A stretch of 59,858 nucleotides of DNA from Fibrobacter succinogenes (GTDB taxonomy: Bacteria > Fibrobacterota > Fibrobacteria > Fibrobacterales > Fibrobacteraceae): contig CACXMH010000005.1 of assembly GCA_902768715.1 (NCBI GenBank), forward strand, positions 1 to 59,858, read 5' to 3'. The notes under the pieces were generated by a model. The model worked only from the letters and a program-made list of their open reading frames with translations. It was not told the DNA's origin and did no database searches. Below, one piece after another: positions 35,247 through 43,530 of the stretch. The first letter of the stretch is position 1. The number at the start of each line of letters is the position of its first letter. Position numbers and translations under genes: made by a program.

Positions 35247-36076
35247 GATTCTTTCACCCCGTAATCACAGAACTCGTAAATCGGGCAATTGGCACAACCC
35301 GCCTGACACTCACGACACATAAAGGATTCTTCCCCTTCTTCCAAATAGAACTGCAGCGAATGGGCCACGGCATAGGGATTCTCGGGATACAGAGCCAGGC
35401 AAAAGTCGTTCATCATCTTCTGCTTCTGCTCAGGCGAAAGGTCTGCAAAGCCCCCTTCCCGTGCAGGCCCCATGATAGAGAGGAATCGTCTCGCTCCCAT
35501 AGTCAAGGGCAGGTCCGGCCAACGGAAACGCTTGAGCCCGCGCCCTACCCCATAGCCAAGACCAGCGGGAGACTTTCCGCACAGGCGGTAAATGGCGGCG
35601 CAGGCCTTGGGCCGCGCGCCACGCTTTCCCATAAAGTAAATCTCTCCCAGGTCTCGCCACATCTCTTCGGGAGTGGAACTTGCAATCCAGTTTTTCAAGT
35701 CTCCGTGCCGGCGGACAAAAAAGCCCACGCTCCAAAAAATTCCAGCCACGTTCTTGAACAAAGACCAGTCCCGGTTTCCAAGGGCGGACTCCACAACAGC
35801 CTCGATGTCCCCACCCTTGGGCACAGGCAAAGTCCAGAGCTTGTCTCCGGGGAACTTGCGACAAAGCGCCGCAAGCAGTGCGCCAATTTCGTCCATGCGC
35901 AGGTCTTGATACAGGGCCGTTCCAAGCAGAGTCCAGGCGATTTTTTCGTCGTCCGTCTTGGCATGAGCCGACACCTGCAAAACAGGGTCATCCAGATTGG
36001 CAAAGCGTTCTACAAACAGGCGAAGCGCCCTGCCAAGGACAGGTTCGTCTTGCAGAAATCGTTTTGCAGAGACCAT
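35243..36076 (-). CDS. Uncharacterised protein with an endonuclease III-type [4Fe-4S] motif
   Basis: A 277-residue cytosolic protein. The C-terminus has CRECQAGCANCPIYEFC, that is C-x6-C-x2-C-x5-C, exactly the spacing of the [4Fe-4S] loop of endonuclease III/MutY glycosylases. The preceding helical body includes LPLTMGARRFLSIMGP, which is placed where HhH-GPD glycosylases have their conserved Asp-Thr-His-Val region; the catalytic Asp and Lys are not evident. It may be a diverged, possibly non-catalytic member of that superfamily. That is inference from spacing and fold pattern. It sits 25 bases after psd and overlaps the following lipoprotein gene, an unusual setting for DNA repair. Confidence 0.7.
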   Translation of the reverse strand: MVSAKRFLQDEPVLGRALRLFVERFANLDDPVLQVSAHAKTDDEKIAWTLLGTALYQDLRMDEIGALLAALCRKFPGDKLWTLPVPKGGDIEAVVESALGNRDWSLFKNVAGIFWSVGFFVRRHGDLKNWIASSTPEEMWRDLGEIYFMGKRGARPKACAAIYRLCGKSPAGLGYGVGRGLKRFRWPDLPLTMGARRFLSIMGPAREGGFADLSPEQKQKMMNDFCLALYPENPYAVAHSLQFYLEEGEESFMCRECQAGCANCPIYEFCDYGVKES

Positions 36077-36101
36077 AGGGGCGTCACCAACGATTCGGGC
36101 C

Positions 36102-36953
36102 TTAAAGCGCCTCGCCCATCTTGACGGCAGAACCGAGCCTGGACTTGAACAGGTCCGGATGGCGATCCCGGATTTTCTTGTCCACCACGAGAATCACGGT
36201 GCTGCCCATCTCGAAGCGTCCCAGCTCCCCGCCTTTTTCCACGCGGATTTCGCCGGAGGGTTTCCAGTCGTAACGCTTGCAGTCCCTAGGGAGCTTGCCC
36301 GCATTTACCAGAAGCTCATCGGTGTAAGCCACACCGATACGACCCACATTGGTAGCCCCGACCTTGACCACAAGCATCTCCGAGCCGTCGTCCAGACGGA
36401 TATGGCTGGTAAGGCGTTCGTTAATGCAGAACAGCCCTTCTACTCGCTCAACACTGCCCACATTTACCGGCCAGAGAGTTCCCGGACAGTAACTGGCACC
36501 CACCACCGTTCCTGCAACAGGACTGTGAATGCGGTGGTAGTTGAATGGTGCCAGGTAAATCGTCGCAAAAGCACCGCCTTCAAACCGCCTGGCCATTTCG
36601 TCATCGCGGAGGAGGTCCTTCAACGTGTATGTTTTCCCTTTCGCCTGAATCAGTTCCTGCTTTTCGTCGAATGTGGCCGTCTGGGAAAGCACTCCATCTA
36701 CTGGAGAAACAATTTCAGATTCCGCAATCGGGCGGGCACCGGGTTTCAAGTGCCGAATGAACAGCTCTCCGATGTTGGCGTAATGCTCCAACGGGTATTC
36801 CGACTCTTCCATGTTCAGCTTGTAATAGGCGGCAAAAGCATTGCGAGCCACCTTCGAAATCACAGGCAGACGGAGGCGGGTCAAGACACCGAAGGCACGG
36901 CTAGCGGCATTCTTCGGCAAGAGTTTCATGAAGATGTAGAAAGGAGTGTTCAT
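36102..36953 (-). CDS. psd: Phosphatidylserine decarboxylase
   Basis: Membrane-associated, pyruvoyl-dependent enzyme that makes phosphatidylethanolamine from phosphatidylserine. Visible: SPVDGVLSQ, the YHRIHSPVAG block, and near the C-terminus FEMGSTVILV, where self-cleavage at the G-S bond of the GST motif creates the alpha and beta chains. The family usually has LGST; here the first residue is Met. At 283 residues it matches the bacterial type I enzyme. The start codon abuts a long heptad array, so no normal spacer with a Shine-Dalgarno site is visible apart from repeat units. Confidence 0.94.
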   Translation of the reverse strand: MNTPFYIFMKLLPKNAASRAFGVLTRLRLPVISKVARNAFAAYYKLNMEESEYPLEHYANIGELFIRHLKPGARPIAESEIVSPVDGVLSQTATFDEKQELIQAKGKTYTLKDLLRDDEMARRFEGGAFATIYLAPFNYHRIHSPVAGTVVGASYCPGTLWPVNVGSVERVEGLFCINERLTSHIRLDDGSEMLVVKVGATNVGRIGVAYTDELLVNAGKLPRDCKRYDWKPSGEIRVEKGGELGRFEMGSTVILVVDKKIRDRHPDLFKSRLGSAVKMGEAL

Positions 36954-37076
36954 TGGTTGGCTGTAGGTAGTAGGTTGTAGGTATTAGGGGCTAGGAGTTA
37001 GGATCTAGGGGCTAGGGGTTTGAGGTCGCTTCGCTTTGAGGCATGAGGTTTGAGGTTCGGGATTGCGGATTTCAAG
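36954..37076. repeat. Heptad-periodic array, G-rich arm (site 6)
   Basis: About sixteen 7-base steps beginning right after the psd start codon: CTGTAGG, TAGTAGG, TTGTAGG, TATTAGG, GGCTAGG, AGTTAGG and so on. One 4-base phase shift occurs near 37024-37034, then TTTGAGG, CATGAGG, TTTGAGG. Repeated GGGG blocks could form a G-quadruplex. The complementary C-rich arm is at 37207-37248. Confidence 0.85.
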
Positions 37077-37102
37077 ATTTGTCACCCTCGCGGGCTTTTC
37101 TC

Positions 37103-37129
37103 GTCATCCTCACGAAAGTGAGGATCCGC
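37103..37129. repeat. REP-like palindrome (copy 6)
   Basis: GTCATCCTCAC, GAAA loop, GTGAGGATCCGC, located between the two heptad arms of site 6. A broken copy (GTCACCCTCGCGGGC) lies just before it at 37081, and a third diverged copy (GCGGATGTTCGCC...GCGAACATGAC) follows at 37142-37194. Confidence 0.8.
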
Positions 37130-37206
37130 TGGATTGCAGTAAGCGGATGTTCGCCTTGGTTCGACTTCGCTCACCACAGGACGCGAACATGACGAATTCT
37201 TTTTCC

Positions 37207-37248
37207 ATACCTCACAACACACAACTCGCAACCCACAACTCATTACTT
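37207..37248. repeat. Heptad-periodic array, C-rich arm (site 6)
   Basis: Six units: ATACCTC, ACAACAC, ACAACTC, GCAACCC, ACAACTC, ATTACTT. It runs into the stop codon of the lipoprotein gene, so the repeat supplies the last bases of that gene. Confidence 0.75.
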
Positions 37249-38101
37249 AATGATTCTCTATACTTTTCAAATTCGTAGAAAACATCTTCCAGAGGCGGGG
37301 GGCGAAGGGTACGGCCCACTCCTTTTCGGGAGCTACGCGGCTGGTCGTCTCGGCGGTAAATTCGGAATAAACCAGGAACACCAACTCTCCATAGCGGGCG
37401 TCCCAAAGACTCCAGAGAATCTTCCAGGTGTAACCGCCACTGCTTCCCAGGTCCGGATCCATATACACGTCCAGCCGTACCGGCATAGAAACGTAACGCA
37501 GCTCGTACCGGCTGGCCAGTTCATTCAGCAGGTTTCGCAGGGACTTGGGCGGTTCGCGGACCAGTTTCTGCTCCACGCTATCCCGTTCCTGCCAGGGCGT
37601 AAAATCCTCCAGTTTTTTTCCGTCGGCAAATTCCGACTGGAGCAATACCGCCGAAAGGCTGTCCATATACAGCGAGTCCGCTTCCGGCAGGCGCATACCG
37701 GGCAGCAACAGCTCGCGACGCATCTTCGGGAAAGCCTTTACAAAGAGGGAATCTTCTATACGGGCCAGGTCAAAGTCCAGGGCATCAGCGCTGTAGCTAT
37801 GGCACATGCGGCAAGTTTCAGGGCGGCCAGCCGTCACCTTCAAGGTGGGCAACACGCCGACCACGGCTGTGGAATCCAGACGGCCATAGGCAGCCTCGTT
37901 CCATTCCCGATAGAACTTTTCCTTGGAAATTTTCAGCTTGATTTCGCCCCGTTCCCCGCACTCCGTACAAGGGGCATCTCCCATGCCGGAATCACCCGCA
38001 GAACCGGCCTCGCCACCACCGGAGCCCGCACAGGCAAGCATAAGCAGGGGCAAGCAAGCCATCAGCAAAACGGCAAGCCAATTATTCGATCTAAAAGTCA
38101 T
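37247..38101 (-). CDS. Lipoprotein with a single c-type heme motif
   Basis: A 284-residue exported lipoprotein. The signal ends in LMLAC (Cys near 24) and is followed by a Gly/Ser-rich tether and CTEC. At about residue 96 the segment TCRMCHSYS contains CXXCH, the covalent heme c attachment site. The rest shows no cytochrome fold that I recognise and no second CXXCH, so it may be a monoheme surface protein or a chance match. The C-terminal half has strand-rich LRYVSMPVRLDVYMD. AT-rich sequence and REP-like repeats lie upstream. Function unknown. Confidence 0.7.
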   Translation of the reverse strand: MTFRSNNWLAVLLMACLPLLMLACAGSGGGEAGSAGDSGMGDAPCTECGERGEIKLKISKEKFYREWNEAAYGRLDSTAVVGVLPTLKVTAGRPETCRMCHSYSADALDFDLARIEDSLFVKAFPKMRRELLLPGMRLPEADSLYMDSLSAVLLQSEFADGKKLEDFTPWQERDSVEQKLVREPPKSLRNLLNELASRYELRYVSMPVRLDVYMDPDLGSSGGYTWKILWSLWDARYGELVFLVYSEFTAETTSRVAPEKEWAVPFAPRLWKMFSTNLKSIENH

Positions 38102-38126
38102 GAGTTAAATATACTTTTTTCTAGGA

Positions 38127-38257
38127 GATCCCCGCCTTCGCGGGGATGACAATAAAGGGGCGCGGGGATGACAGTGAAGGGGCGCGGGGATGACAGTGAA
38201 GGGGCGCGGGGATGACAATGAAACACCTTCGTCATGTTCGCGAAGGCGAACATCCGC
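38127..38257. repeat. REP-like palindromes flanking a 22-bp tandem array
   Basis: Copy 7 (GATCCCCGC, CTTC, GCGGGGATGAC, 38127-38150) is followed by three 22-bp units (38151-38172, 38173-38194, 38195-38216; the last two identical, AGTGAAGGGG + CGCGGGGATGAC). Copy 8 (GTCATGTTCGC...GCGAACATCCGC) follows at 38231-38257. The 22-mer ends with the right arm of the palindrome, so it grew by local duplication of a repeat end. Confidence 0.85.
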
Positions 38258-38270
38258 TAAAAGAATGACA

Positions 38271-38299
38271 AAAAGGCCCGAGCTTTGCTCGGACCTTTT
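38271..38299 (-). terminator. Rho-independent terminator of the SbsA-like lipoprotein gene
   Basis: Read on the minus strand: AAAAGG-T-CCGAGC, AAA, GCTCGG-G-CCTTTTT. The stem has one mismatch and a run of five T, 26 bases after the stop codon. Confidence 0.85.
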
Positions 38300-38324
38300 A
38301 AAACCGACTAGGTTTTACCCGCCA

Positions 38325-39650
38325 TTAGTCTTCGAACTTGTATTCCACAGCCTTGGCCTTGGAAACGTCAGCTTCGAGACCAGATGCGTTCTCAGGAAGA
38401 ACGATAAAGGAGACCTTCGTCACACCGGTACCGCTAAAGCTATTTTCGCGCAGCATAATCGAATTCTCATCAATGTCGAAGAGATCGAATTGAGTATAGA
38501 ACTCATAGTCGTTCATCTTGTTTGTCTTGTAGTAGAAATTGTAAGCGACAACATCGCTCCCCTTAGGAGCAGTCCAGCTCACAACAAACCTACCAGCAAA
38601 ATCTTCGCTAGCAACAGCCTTCAGGCCACTCAGGTTTTCGGGAGCCTTGGCCGTAGATCCGGTACCCGGTTCAAATGTCAGACGATTGGTTCCAGTGTTA
38701 CTTGCATAGAACACACCACCGTCCTGAGAATAAGCCGTGCCATAAACCGTGTAGGTAGAGCCCTTGGTCCAGGTCTTGGAAACAGGCGCGATGGTGATGG
38801 TCTTCTTGTCGGAGCTCAGGGTTGCCGTTGTCAGAACATTGGTACCGCCCCTGCTAACGCGCCAGTTGTCCTTCACGGAGTCGGCTACCAACTCAGAAGA
38901 GAAGGTCAGGGTGATATTCGTATTGGTATCAATCTTGCTCAGGTTGCTGTTGACCAACACCACCTCGCCAGCAGCGGGAGTCATGGTGAGAATCGGGGCT
39001 TTAACTACATCACCAGCCCTATACTGTCCGGCAACGCTAATTTGGGTTGGTGCGGCGACAGAATATTTCTTCTTATCGAATTCCTTCTGACCAACCGCGA
39101 TATCGATGGCAACGCCTTCGGGGAGGTTAGCGAACACATATTCACCATTCTTATCAGTGGTGTCCGCGATTTCAGACGGCACAAAAACTGCCGGCAGAGA
39201 AGCGTAGACAACCACACCAGCGGCGGCTTTCTTATTGCCTTCATCATCCACATAAAGGACAGTACCCTTGGCGTTTACACCGGTTTTGTACATATCGACC
39301 TGGGCAACCACGTCAGGTACGCGGGCCACATCGCCCATACCCTTTTCCTCGACAGTCACGCGGGTCTGAATGGTGGCATAACCCTTCTTGGAAACCTGGA
39401 AGACATGGTTACCCAGAACCTGCTTTTTCCATGTGGCAAGGCCGAATTCATCGGTCATTTCCTCATCATCGTCAACCACGGAATACACCTTGGCTTCGGC
39501 GATAGGCGAACCATCGTGATTATCCACCACCTTGATGGTGACGGTGGCCTTTTCCTTGGCTTCGTCGTTAGAGTTGACAACTTCGTCGGCACCGCAAGCC
39601 ACCAGGAACGTTCCGGCGGCAAGCAGGGCAAAAACGGACTTCAAATTCAT
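38325..39650 (-). CDS. Surface lipoprotein with Ig-like/carboxypeptidase-regulatory-like domains
   Basis: A 441-residue lipoprotein with lipobox FLVAC (Cys at 19). Residues 35-110 look like a carboxypeptidase regulatory-like (prealbumin-type) domain (TVTIKVVDNHDGSPIAEAKVYSV). A second such domain lies near 125-205 (NGEYVFANLPEGVAIDI). Then there is an SbsA-type Ig-like domain (LTFSSELVADSVKDNWRVSRGG...TYTVYGTAYS) and a fibronectin III-like end (LSGLKAVASEDFAGRFVVSWTAPKG). It has no catalytic motif; a structural or adhesive surface role is likely. AAAGGAG lies upstream of the ATG and TATCTTTC at 39680-39687 is a candidate -7 box. It probably forms its own unit. Confidence 0.82.
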   Translation of the reverse strand: MNLKSVFALLAAGTFLVACGADEVVNSNDEAKEKATVTIKVVDNHDGSPIAEAKVYSVVDDDEEMTDEFGLATWKKQVLGNHVFQVSKKGYATIQTRVTVEEKGMGDVARVPDVVAQVDMYKTGVNAKGTVLYVDDEGNKKAAAGVVVYASLPAVFVPSEIADTTDKNGEYVFANLPEGVAIDIAVGQKEFDKKKYSVAAPTQISVAGQYRAGDVVKAPILTMTPAAGEVVLVNSNLSKIDTNTNITLTFSSELVADSVKDNWRVSRGGTNVLTTATLSSDKKTITIAPVSKTWTKGSTYTVYGTAYSQDGGVFYASNTGTNRLTFEPGTGSTAKAPENLSGLKAVASEDFAGRFVVSWTAPKGSDVVAYNFYYKTNKMNDYEFYTQFDLFDIDENSIMLRENSFSGTGVTKVSFIVLPENASGLEADVSKAKAVEYKFED

Positions 39651-39793
39651 AGGATTCTCCTTTGATTAACTGTTGTCGAGAAAGATAGTAAAAAAAAGAG
39701 TGTTTTTTTTAAATCCTCTTATTTTTTACAAATAAAGTGGGGAAAAAGCTAAAAGCATAACCAAAGGACAGAATGAAAACGAAAATTTACAGC

Positions 39794-40624
39794 TCAGGTG
39801 TTAAAACGGGCAAAAAATTCCCGATGAAGCTGCATATCCCCATACCTGTCATGGTCGCTTGATTTTAATTCTTCGACTGTATAGCCACTGCTAATTTGTT
39901 GTAAAACAACCTTGTTGGCGGCTTCGTCATAGCAAAAATGAATTCGGAAGGTGCGGTAGGCTAGCACACCGGTTTTTGCTATTTCATCGATGGTCAGGCG
40001 ACGGCGCGAGCTGTCAAAAACATCTTTGGAGAAATTTCCGCGAGAAAGCTGCACCTGGGCAAAACTTTCCAAGTCAAAGTCACTGTGTTCCGCAATCCAG
40101 CGGTTCTGTGCAACAAAGGTTTCAGACGATTCTACTGTCCACGGTTCCCCCTCCTGTTCCTCCACCCAGCCCGCCTTAGCATCGGGAAAAGCGTCGGCCA
40201 TGGGAATGTAGGGCTTGATGTCGAGCACCGGCGTGCCGTTTAGCAGGTCCGCTTCATCTACATACAAAGTAAGTCCATCGATTTTCAGAAGTCGCACGCA
40301 AGAAAGCCCAATGGGGTTCGGGCGGTAAGGGCTGCGGCTGGCGAATGTCCCTACGCGGTCCTTGCCTTTGGGCGGCACCGGCGGGCGCGTCGTCGGACGC
40401 CAGCCCTCGTTCTCGTGAAACTGGAATATGACCCAGATGCGCTCGAAACCTTCCAGGTCACGGAGCGCCATCTCGAAGTTCTGCCCCGGTTTCAGTTCGA
40501 TACGGCCCGGATGCCCCGCAAAAAGCCTCCCCTGCCGAGGAGCGTCGTACTTGTAAACGGCGTCGCCGTAGAATGTGCCGATTGGAGAGAAATCCACAGG
40601 TAAAGAATATAGAATTTTCCACAC
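39794..40624 (-). CDS. trmO: tRNA (N6-threonylcarbamoyladenosine37-N6)-methyltransferase TrmO
   Basis: SAM-dependent enzyme that methylates t6A37 in tRNA-Thr. The TsaA/TrmO fold signatures are clear: PIGTFYGD near the start, LEGFERIWVIFQFHENEGWRPTTRPP, VGTFASRSPYRPNPIGLS, DLLNGTPVLDIKPYIP. A C-terminal domain follows to residue 276. The start is uncertain: GTG at 40624 gives 276 residues, GTG at 40597 (LP|VDFSPIG) would fit the family length better. It is divergent from prfA with only 21 bases between the GTG at 40624 and the prfA start, so the two promoters overlap and expression may be mutually exclusive. Confidence 0.9.
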   Translation of the reverse strand: MWKILYSLPVDFSPIGTFYGDAVYKYDAPRQGRLFAGHPGRIELKPGQNFEMALRDLEGFERIWVIFQFHENEGWRPTTRPPVPPKGKDRVGTFASRSPYRPNPIGLSCVRLLKIDGLTLYVDEADLLNGTPVLDIKPYIPMADAFPDAKAGWVEEQEGEPWTVESSETFVAQNRWIAEHSDFDLESFAQVQLSRGNFSKDVFDSSRRRLTIDEIAKTGVLAYRTFRIHFCYDEAANKVVLQQISSGYTVEELKSSDHDRYGDMQLHREFFARFNT

Positions 40625-40631
40625 TTTTTTC

Positions 40632-40639
40632 TAAATTTG
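40632..40639 (+). promoter_or_regulatory. Candidate -7 box of prfA (leaderless)
   Basis: TAAATTTG, a perfect TAnnTTTG, ends 6 bases before the ATG at 40646. There is no Shine-Dalgarno sequence, so the mRNA would be leaderless. Confidence 0.5.
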
Positions 40640-40645
40640 ACCCCG

Positions 40646-41713
40646 ATGAAAGACAAGGCAAAAAAACTGATTGAAAAGTACGAGGAACTGGAATCGGAAC
40701 TGGGGAACCCGGAGGTTCTCGCCGACCAGGCCCGTTACAACAAGATTCATAAGCAGTACAAGGGTATCGAAAAGGCCGTGGCAAAGGCCAAGGAATACCT
40801 GCAGATGCTGAACGACCAAGAGGAATGGAAGGCGGCTCTTGGCGATTCCGACCCCGAAATGGTGGCCATGGCCAAGTCCGAACTTTCGGACATCGAAAAG
40901 AAACTGCCCGGCGTCACCGACGAACTGCAGATTCTGATGGTCCCGAAGGACCCCTGGGATTACCGCAATGCCACTCTCGAAATCCGTGGCGGTACCGGCG
41001 GTGACGAGTCGGCCCTTTTTGCCGGGGACCTGTTCCGCATGTACCAGGGCTACTGCAGCCGCATGGGCTGGAAGATGACCATCCAGGACGCCAGCGAAGG
41101 CACCGTGGGCGGCTACAAGGAAATCCGCGTGTTCATCGAAGGCGACAGCGTCTATGGAACTTTGAAATTCGAAAGCGGCGTGCACCGCGTACAGCGCGTG
41201 CCCGAAACCGAAGCCCAGGGCCGCGTTCACACCTCCGCTGCGACGGTAGCTATTCTCCCCGAAGCCGAAGAAGTGGACGTGGAAATCCGCGAAGCGGACA
41301 TTCACATGGATACCTACCGCTCTTCGGGTGCTGGCGGTCAGTACATCAACAAGACAGATTCCGCCGTTCGCCTCACCCACATCCCGACAGGCGTGGTGGT
41401 GAGCTGCCAGACGGAACGCAGCCAGTTGCAAAACAGACTCCACGCCATGGAAATGCTCCGCTCCAAGATTCTAGACGCCGTGATTGCGAAGAAAGAACAG
41501 GAAGAGGCGGCAAGCCGCAAGGCCCTGGTGGGTACCGGCGACCGCAGTGCCAAAATCCGCACCTACAATTTTCCGCAGAACCGTGTCACCGACCACCGCA
41601 TAGGCCTTACGCTCTACAATTTGGACAAGGTCATCACCGGCGACCTGGACGAAATCATCAACGGACTCCAGATGGCCAACGCCCAGGAAAAACTGGGGAA
41701 GTTTAACGCATAA
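40646..41713 (+). CDS. prfA: Peptide chain release factor 1
   Basis: Class I release factor reading UAA and UAG. The stop-codon tripeptide (PxT in RF1) is PET in HRVQRVPETEAQGR. The catalytic GGQ lies in SSGAGGQYINKTDSAVRLTH, where Gln is the residue methylated by PrmC, whose gene is next. The length of 355 residues is normal. The ATG at 40646 is chosen over the upstream TTG at 40637, which lies inside the promoter box. Its stop overlaps a possible ATG of the prmC frame. Confidence 0.97.
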   Translation: MKDKAKKLIEKYEELESELGNPEVLADQARYNKIHKQYKGIEKAVAKAKEYLQMLNDQEEWKAALGDSDPEMVAMAKSELSDIEKKLPGVTDELQILMVPKDPWDYRNATLEIRGGTGGDESALFAGDLFRMYQGYCSRMGWKMTIQDASEGTVGGYKEIRVFIEGDSVYGTLKFESGVHRVQRVPETEAQGRVHTSAATVAILPEAEEVDVEIREADIHMDTYRSSGAGGQYINKTDSAVRLTHIPTGVVVSCQTERSQLQNRLHAMEMLRSKILDAVIAKKEQEEAASRKALVGTGDRSAKIRTYNFPQNRVTDHRIGLTLYNLDKVITGDLDEIINGLQMANAQEKLGKFNA

Positions 41714-41717
41714 TGGA

Positions 41718-41742
41718 GATGCCCGGTCAAGCCGGGCATGAC
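41718..41742. repeat. REP-like palindrome (copy 9) at the prfA-prmC junction
   Basis: GATGCCCGG, TCAAG, CCGGGCATGAC. It lies between the two genes and is open in the prmC frame, so it could add about 12 residues to PrmC if the upstream ATG at 41713 is used. Confidence 0.8.
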
Positions 41743-41748
41743 AGTAAA

Positions 41749-42654
41749 ATGCCGCAGATGACAGTGCTCGAAATCTTGAACCGCACCAAGGCCTTCTTCG
41801 AAAAGAAGGGCGTACCTGACCCGTTGCTGGACGCCCAGTACATCATCAGCCACGGTCTCAAGATGAAGAACCGTATGGACCTGTACCTGAATTTCGAGAA
41901 GCCCCTGACCCCTGCGGAACTGGACATCTTGCGCCCGCTGGTGGCCCGCCGTGGAAACCGCGAGCCCTTGCAGCACATCATAGGCGACACCAGTTTTCGC
42001 GGATTTGTCATCAAGTGCGACCCTCGTGCACTGATTCCCCGCCCGGAGACTGAATCCCTGGTAGATATGGCGAAGGACGCCCTAAAAGGTATCGAGAATC
42101 CTTTTGTCGTGGAAATCGGGACGGGAACAGGCGCTATCTCAATTGCCTGCGCTAAAGAAATCGAAGGCGCAAAGGTTCTTGCCACCGACATTTCCGAAGA
42201 TGCCCTGGCCCTTGCCCGTGAAAACGCACAGGCCAACGGTCTGGGCGACACGCTCAACTTTGCCAAAGGCGACCTGCTGGACGCCGTTACACTCGAGGCA
42301 ATCAAGAAGGCCACCGGCGATGTGTTTGGCGAAGCCTCCACAAAGATAGACTGCCTGATAGCGAACCTCCCCTACATCCCCGACGGAGAAAAGGGCAAGC
42401 TTCAGCCAGAGGTTGATAAGTTCGATCCGGCGCTGGCACTGTACGGCGGACCCGACGGACTTGACCTGGTGCGCAAGCTGCTTTCCCAGACCGAAGACAA
42501 GATGAACACTGGCGCAAGTATTCTTCTGGAAATCGGGTCGGAACAGGCCGAAATCCTGAAAAACGAAGCCGCAAACTACCCCTGGCTGGAATTTTTAGGC
42601 GCCCACAAGGATTACTGCGACAACATTCGTTTTGTAAGCTACAAGGCCAAATAG
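41749..42654 (+). CDS. prmC: Release factor glutamine methyltransferase
   Basis: SAM-dependent N5-glutamine methyltransferase that modifies the GGQ of release factors. N-terminal helical domain (DAQYIISHGLKMKNRMDLYL), then the Rossmann domain with VVEIGTGTGAISIA (motif I), LATDISEDALALARENA, and the active-site motif ANLPYIPD, which is usually NPPY; here Pro is replaced by Leu. RETESLVD-like block RPETESLVD is present. The start is uncertain: 41713, 41749 and 41758 are in frame, and the 41713 start would translate the REP-like repeat. I prefer 41749 or 41758 on family grounds. prfA-prmC is a conserved operon. Confidence 0.92.
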   Translation: MPQMTVLEILNRTKAFFEKKGVPDPLLDAQYIISHGLKMKNRMDLYLNFEKPLTPAELDILRPLVARRGNREPLQHIIGDTSFRGFVIKCDPRALIPRPETESLVDMAKDALKGIENPFVVEIGTGTGAISIACAKEIEGAKVLATDISEDALALARENAQANGLGDTLNFAKGDLLDAVTLEAIKKATGDVFGEASTKIDCLIANLPYIPDGEKGKLQPEVDKFDPALALYGGPDGLDLVRKLLSQTEDKMNTGASILLEIGSEQAEILKNEAANYPWLEFLGAHKDYCDNIRFVSYKAK

Positions 42655-42690
42655 ATTTTTGTTCTATCTTTCCAGGAAGTGTAGGGGTAC

Positions 42691-43530
42691 ATGAGAAAGA
42701 CTTGGCATACCATTCTTTTTGCTATGGCGATATTTCTCGCCGGCGGTACTGCTTTTGCCCAGGACACCGTCTATGTAATCCAGGTGGTGACTCCTGCGCA
42801 GGCGGAGGCTTTGCAAGCCCAGGACAATCCCGACCAATCTGCAAAAGAAAAACGCCAAAAAAGGCGGAGCAGTTTCTACCTGAACGGCGGCTTGGGATTT
42901 GATTACTCCTACATCTATTACGACCACCGCTATTACGATGAACACACCCAGTATGACGGTAACGGGGCGGGTATCGCAGGAGAACTTTCGTTAGGCTTTC
43001 TCTTCAAGGAGTTTATCGCCGTCCATGGAATTTTCGACTTTTCCATAACCAACGGAGAGTACGATTTGGAAAACGGGATTCGGGAGCGGCCCGTACCCAA
43101 TGGCGCATACTACCAGAGAAGCGGAAACGACAACGACGCCTTTGGTAACGACCTTGAAACAACAACTATCTTGGGTGGTGCAGGAATCACGTTCTTCCCT
43201 TGGCTGCACAGCAAGCCAAATTCCTTTATGGGCGGGACATTCATCAATGCCGACCTACTGATGGGAATCATTTTACTGGACGACCCTTACTACTTTGACA
43301 TTCGCGACAATAGCCAAAGCAAGGACTGGTTCGCCTTCGCCATGAATCTCGAAATCGGAAAGGACTGGAGGGTTTCGGAAAGGACCTATGTCGGTTTCGC
43401 CCTGAAATGGCAAATCCTCGGCATTGCCTCCGGAGATGACATGGAAGGCGAAGAGGACTACGAAAACTACTACCATCACAATCACGTGATGAATTCGTTC
43501 CAGTTGCTGTTCCGCATAAACAGAAAGTAA
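42691..43530 (+). CDS. Hypothetical outer-membrane protein
   Basis: A 279-residue protein with a signal peptide (MRKTWHTILFAMAIFLAGGTAFA|Q). A charged linker (DNPDQSAKEKRQKRR) precedes a strand-rich mature part with many Tyr/Asp/Gly (GGLGFDYSYIYYDHRYYDE, GYFLF-type strands) ending VMNSFQLLFRINRK, typical of a small outer-membrane barrel. No family is recognised. AGGAAGTG lies upstream, and TATCTTTC at 42664 is a possible -7 box. It is tail-to-tail with the next minus-strand gene, whose stop follows directly. Confidence 0.75.
   Translation: MRKTWHTILFAMAIFLAGGTAFAQDTVYVIQVVTPAQAEALQAQDNPDQSAKEKRQKRRSSFYLNGGLGFDYSYIYYDHRYYDEHTQYDGNGAGIAGELSLGFLFKEFIAVHGIFDFSITNGEYDLENGIRERPVPNGAYYQRSGNDNDAFGNDLETTTILGGAGITFFPWLHSKPNSFMGGTFINADLLMGIILLDDPYYFDIRDNSQSKDWFAFAMNLEIGKDWRVSERTYVGFALKWQILGIASGDDMEGEEDYENYYHHNHVMNSFQLLFRINRK

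Noticed and set aside
36954-37248. Heptad arrays as a CRISPR array
   Set aside because: The repeat unit is 7 bases with no spacers, units vary, and there are no cas genes in the window.
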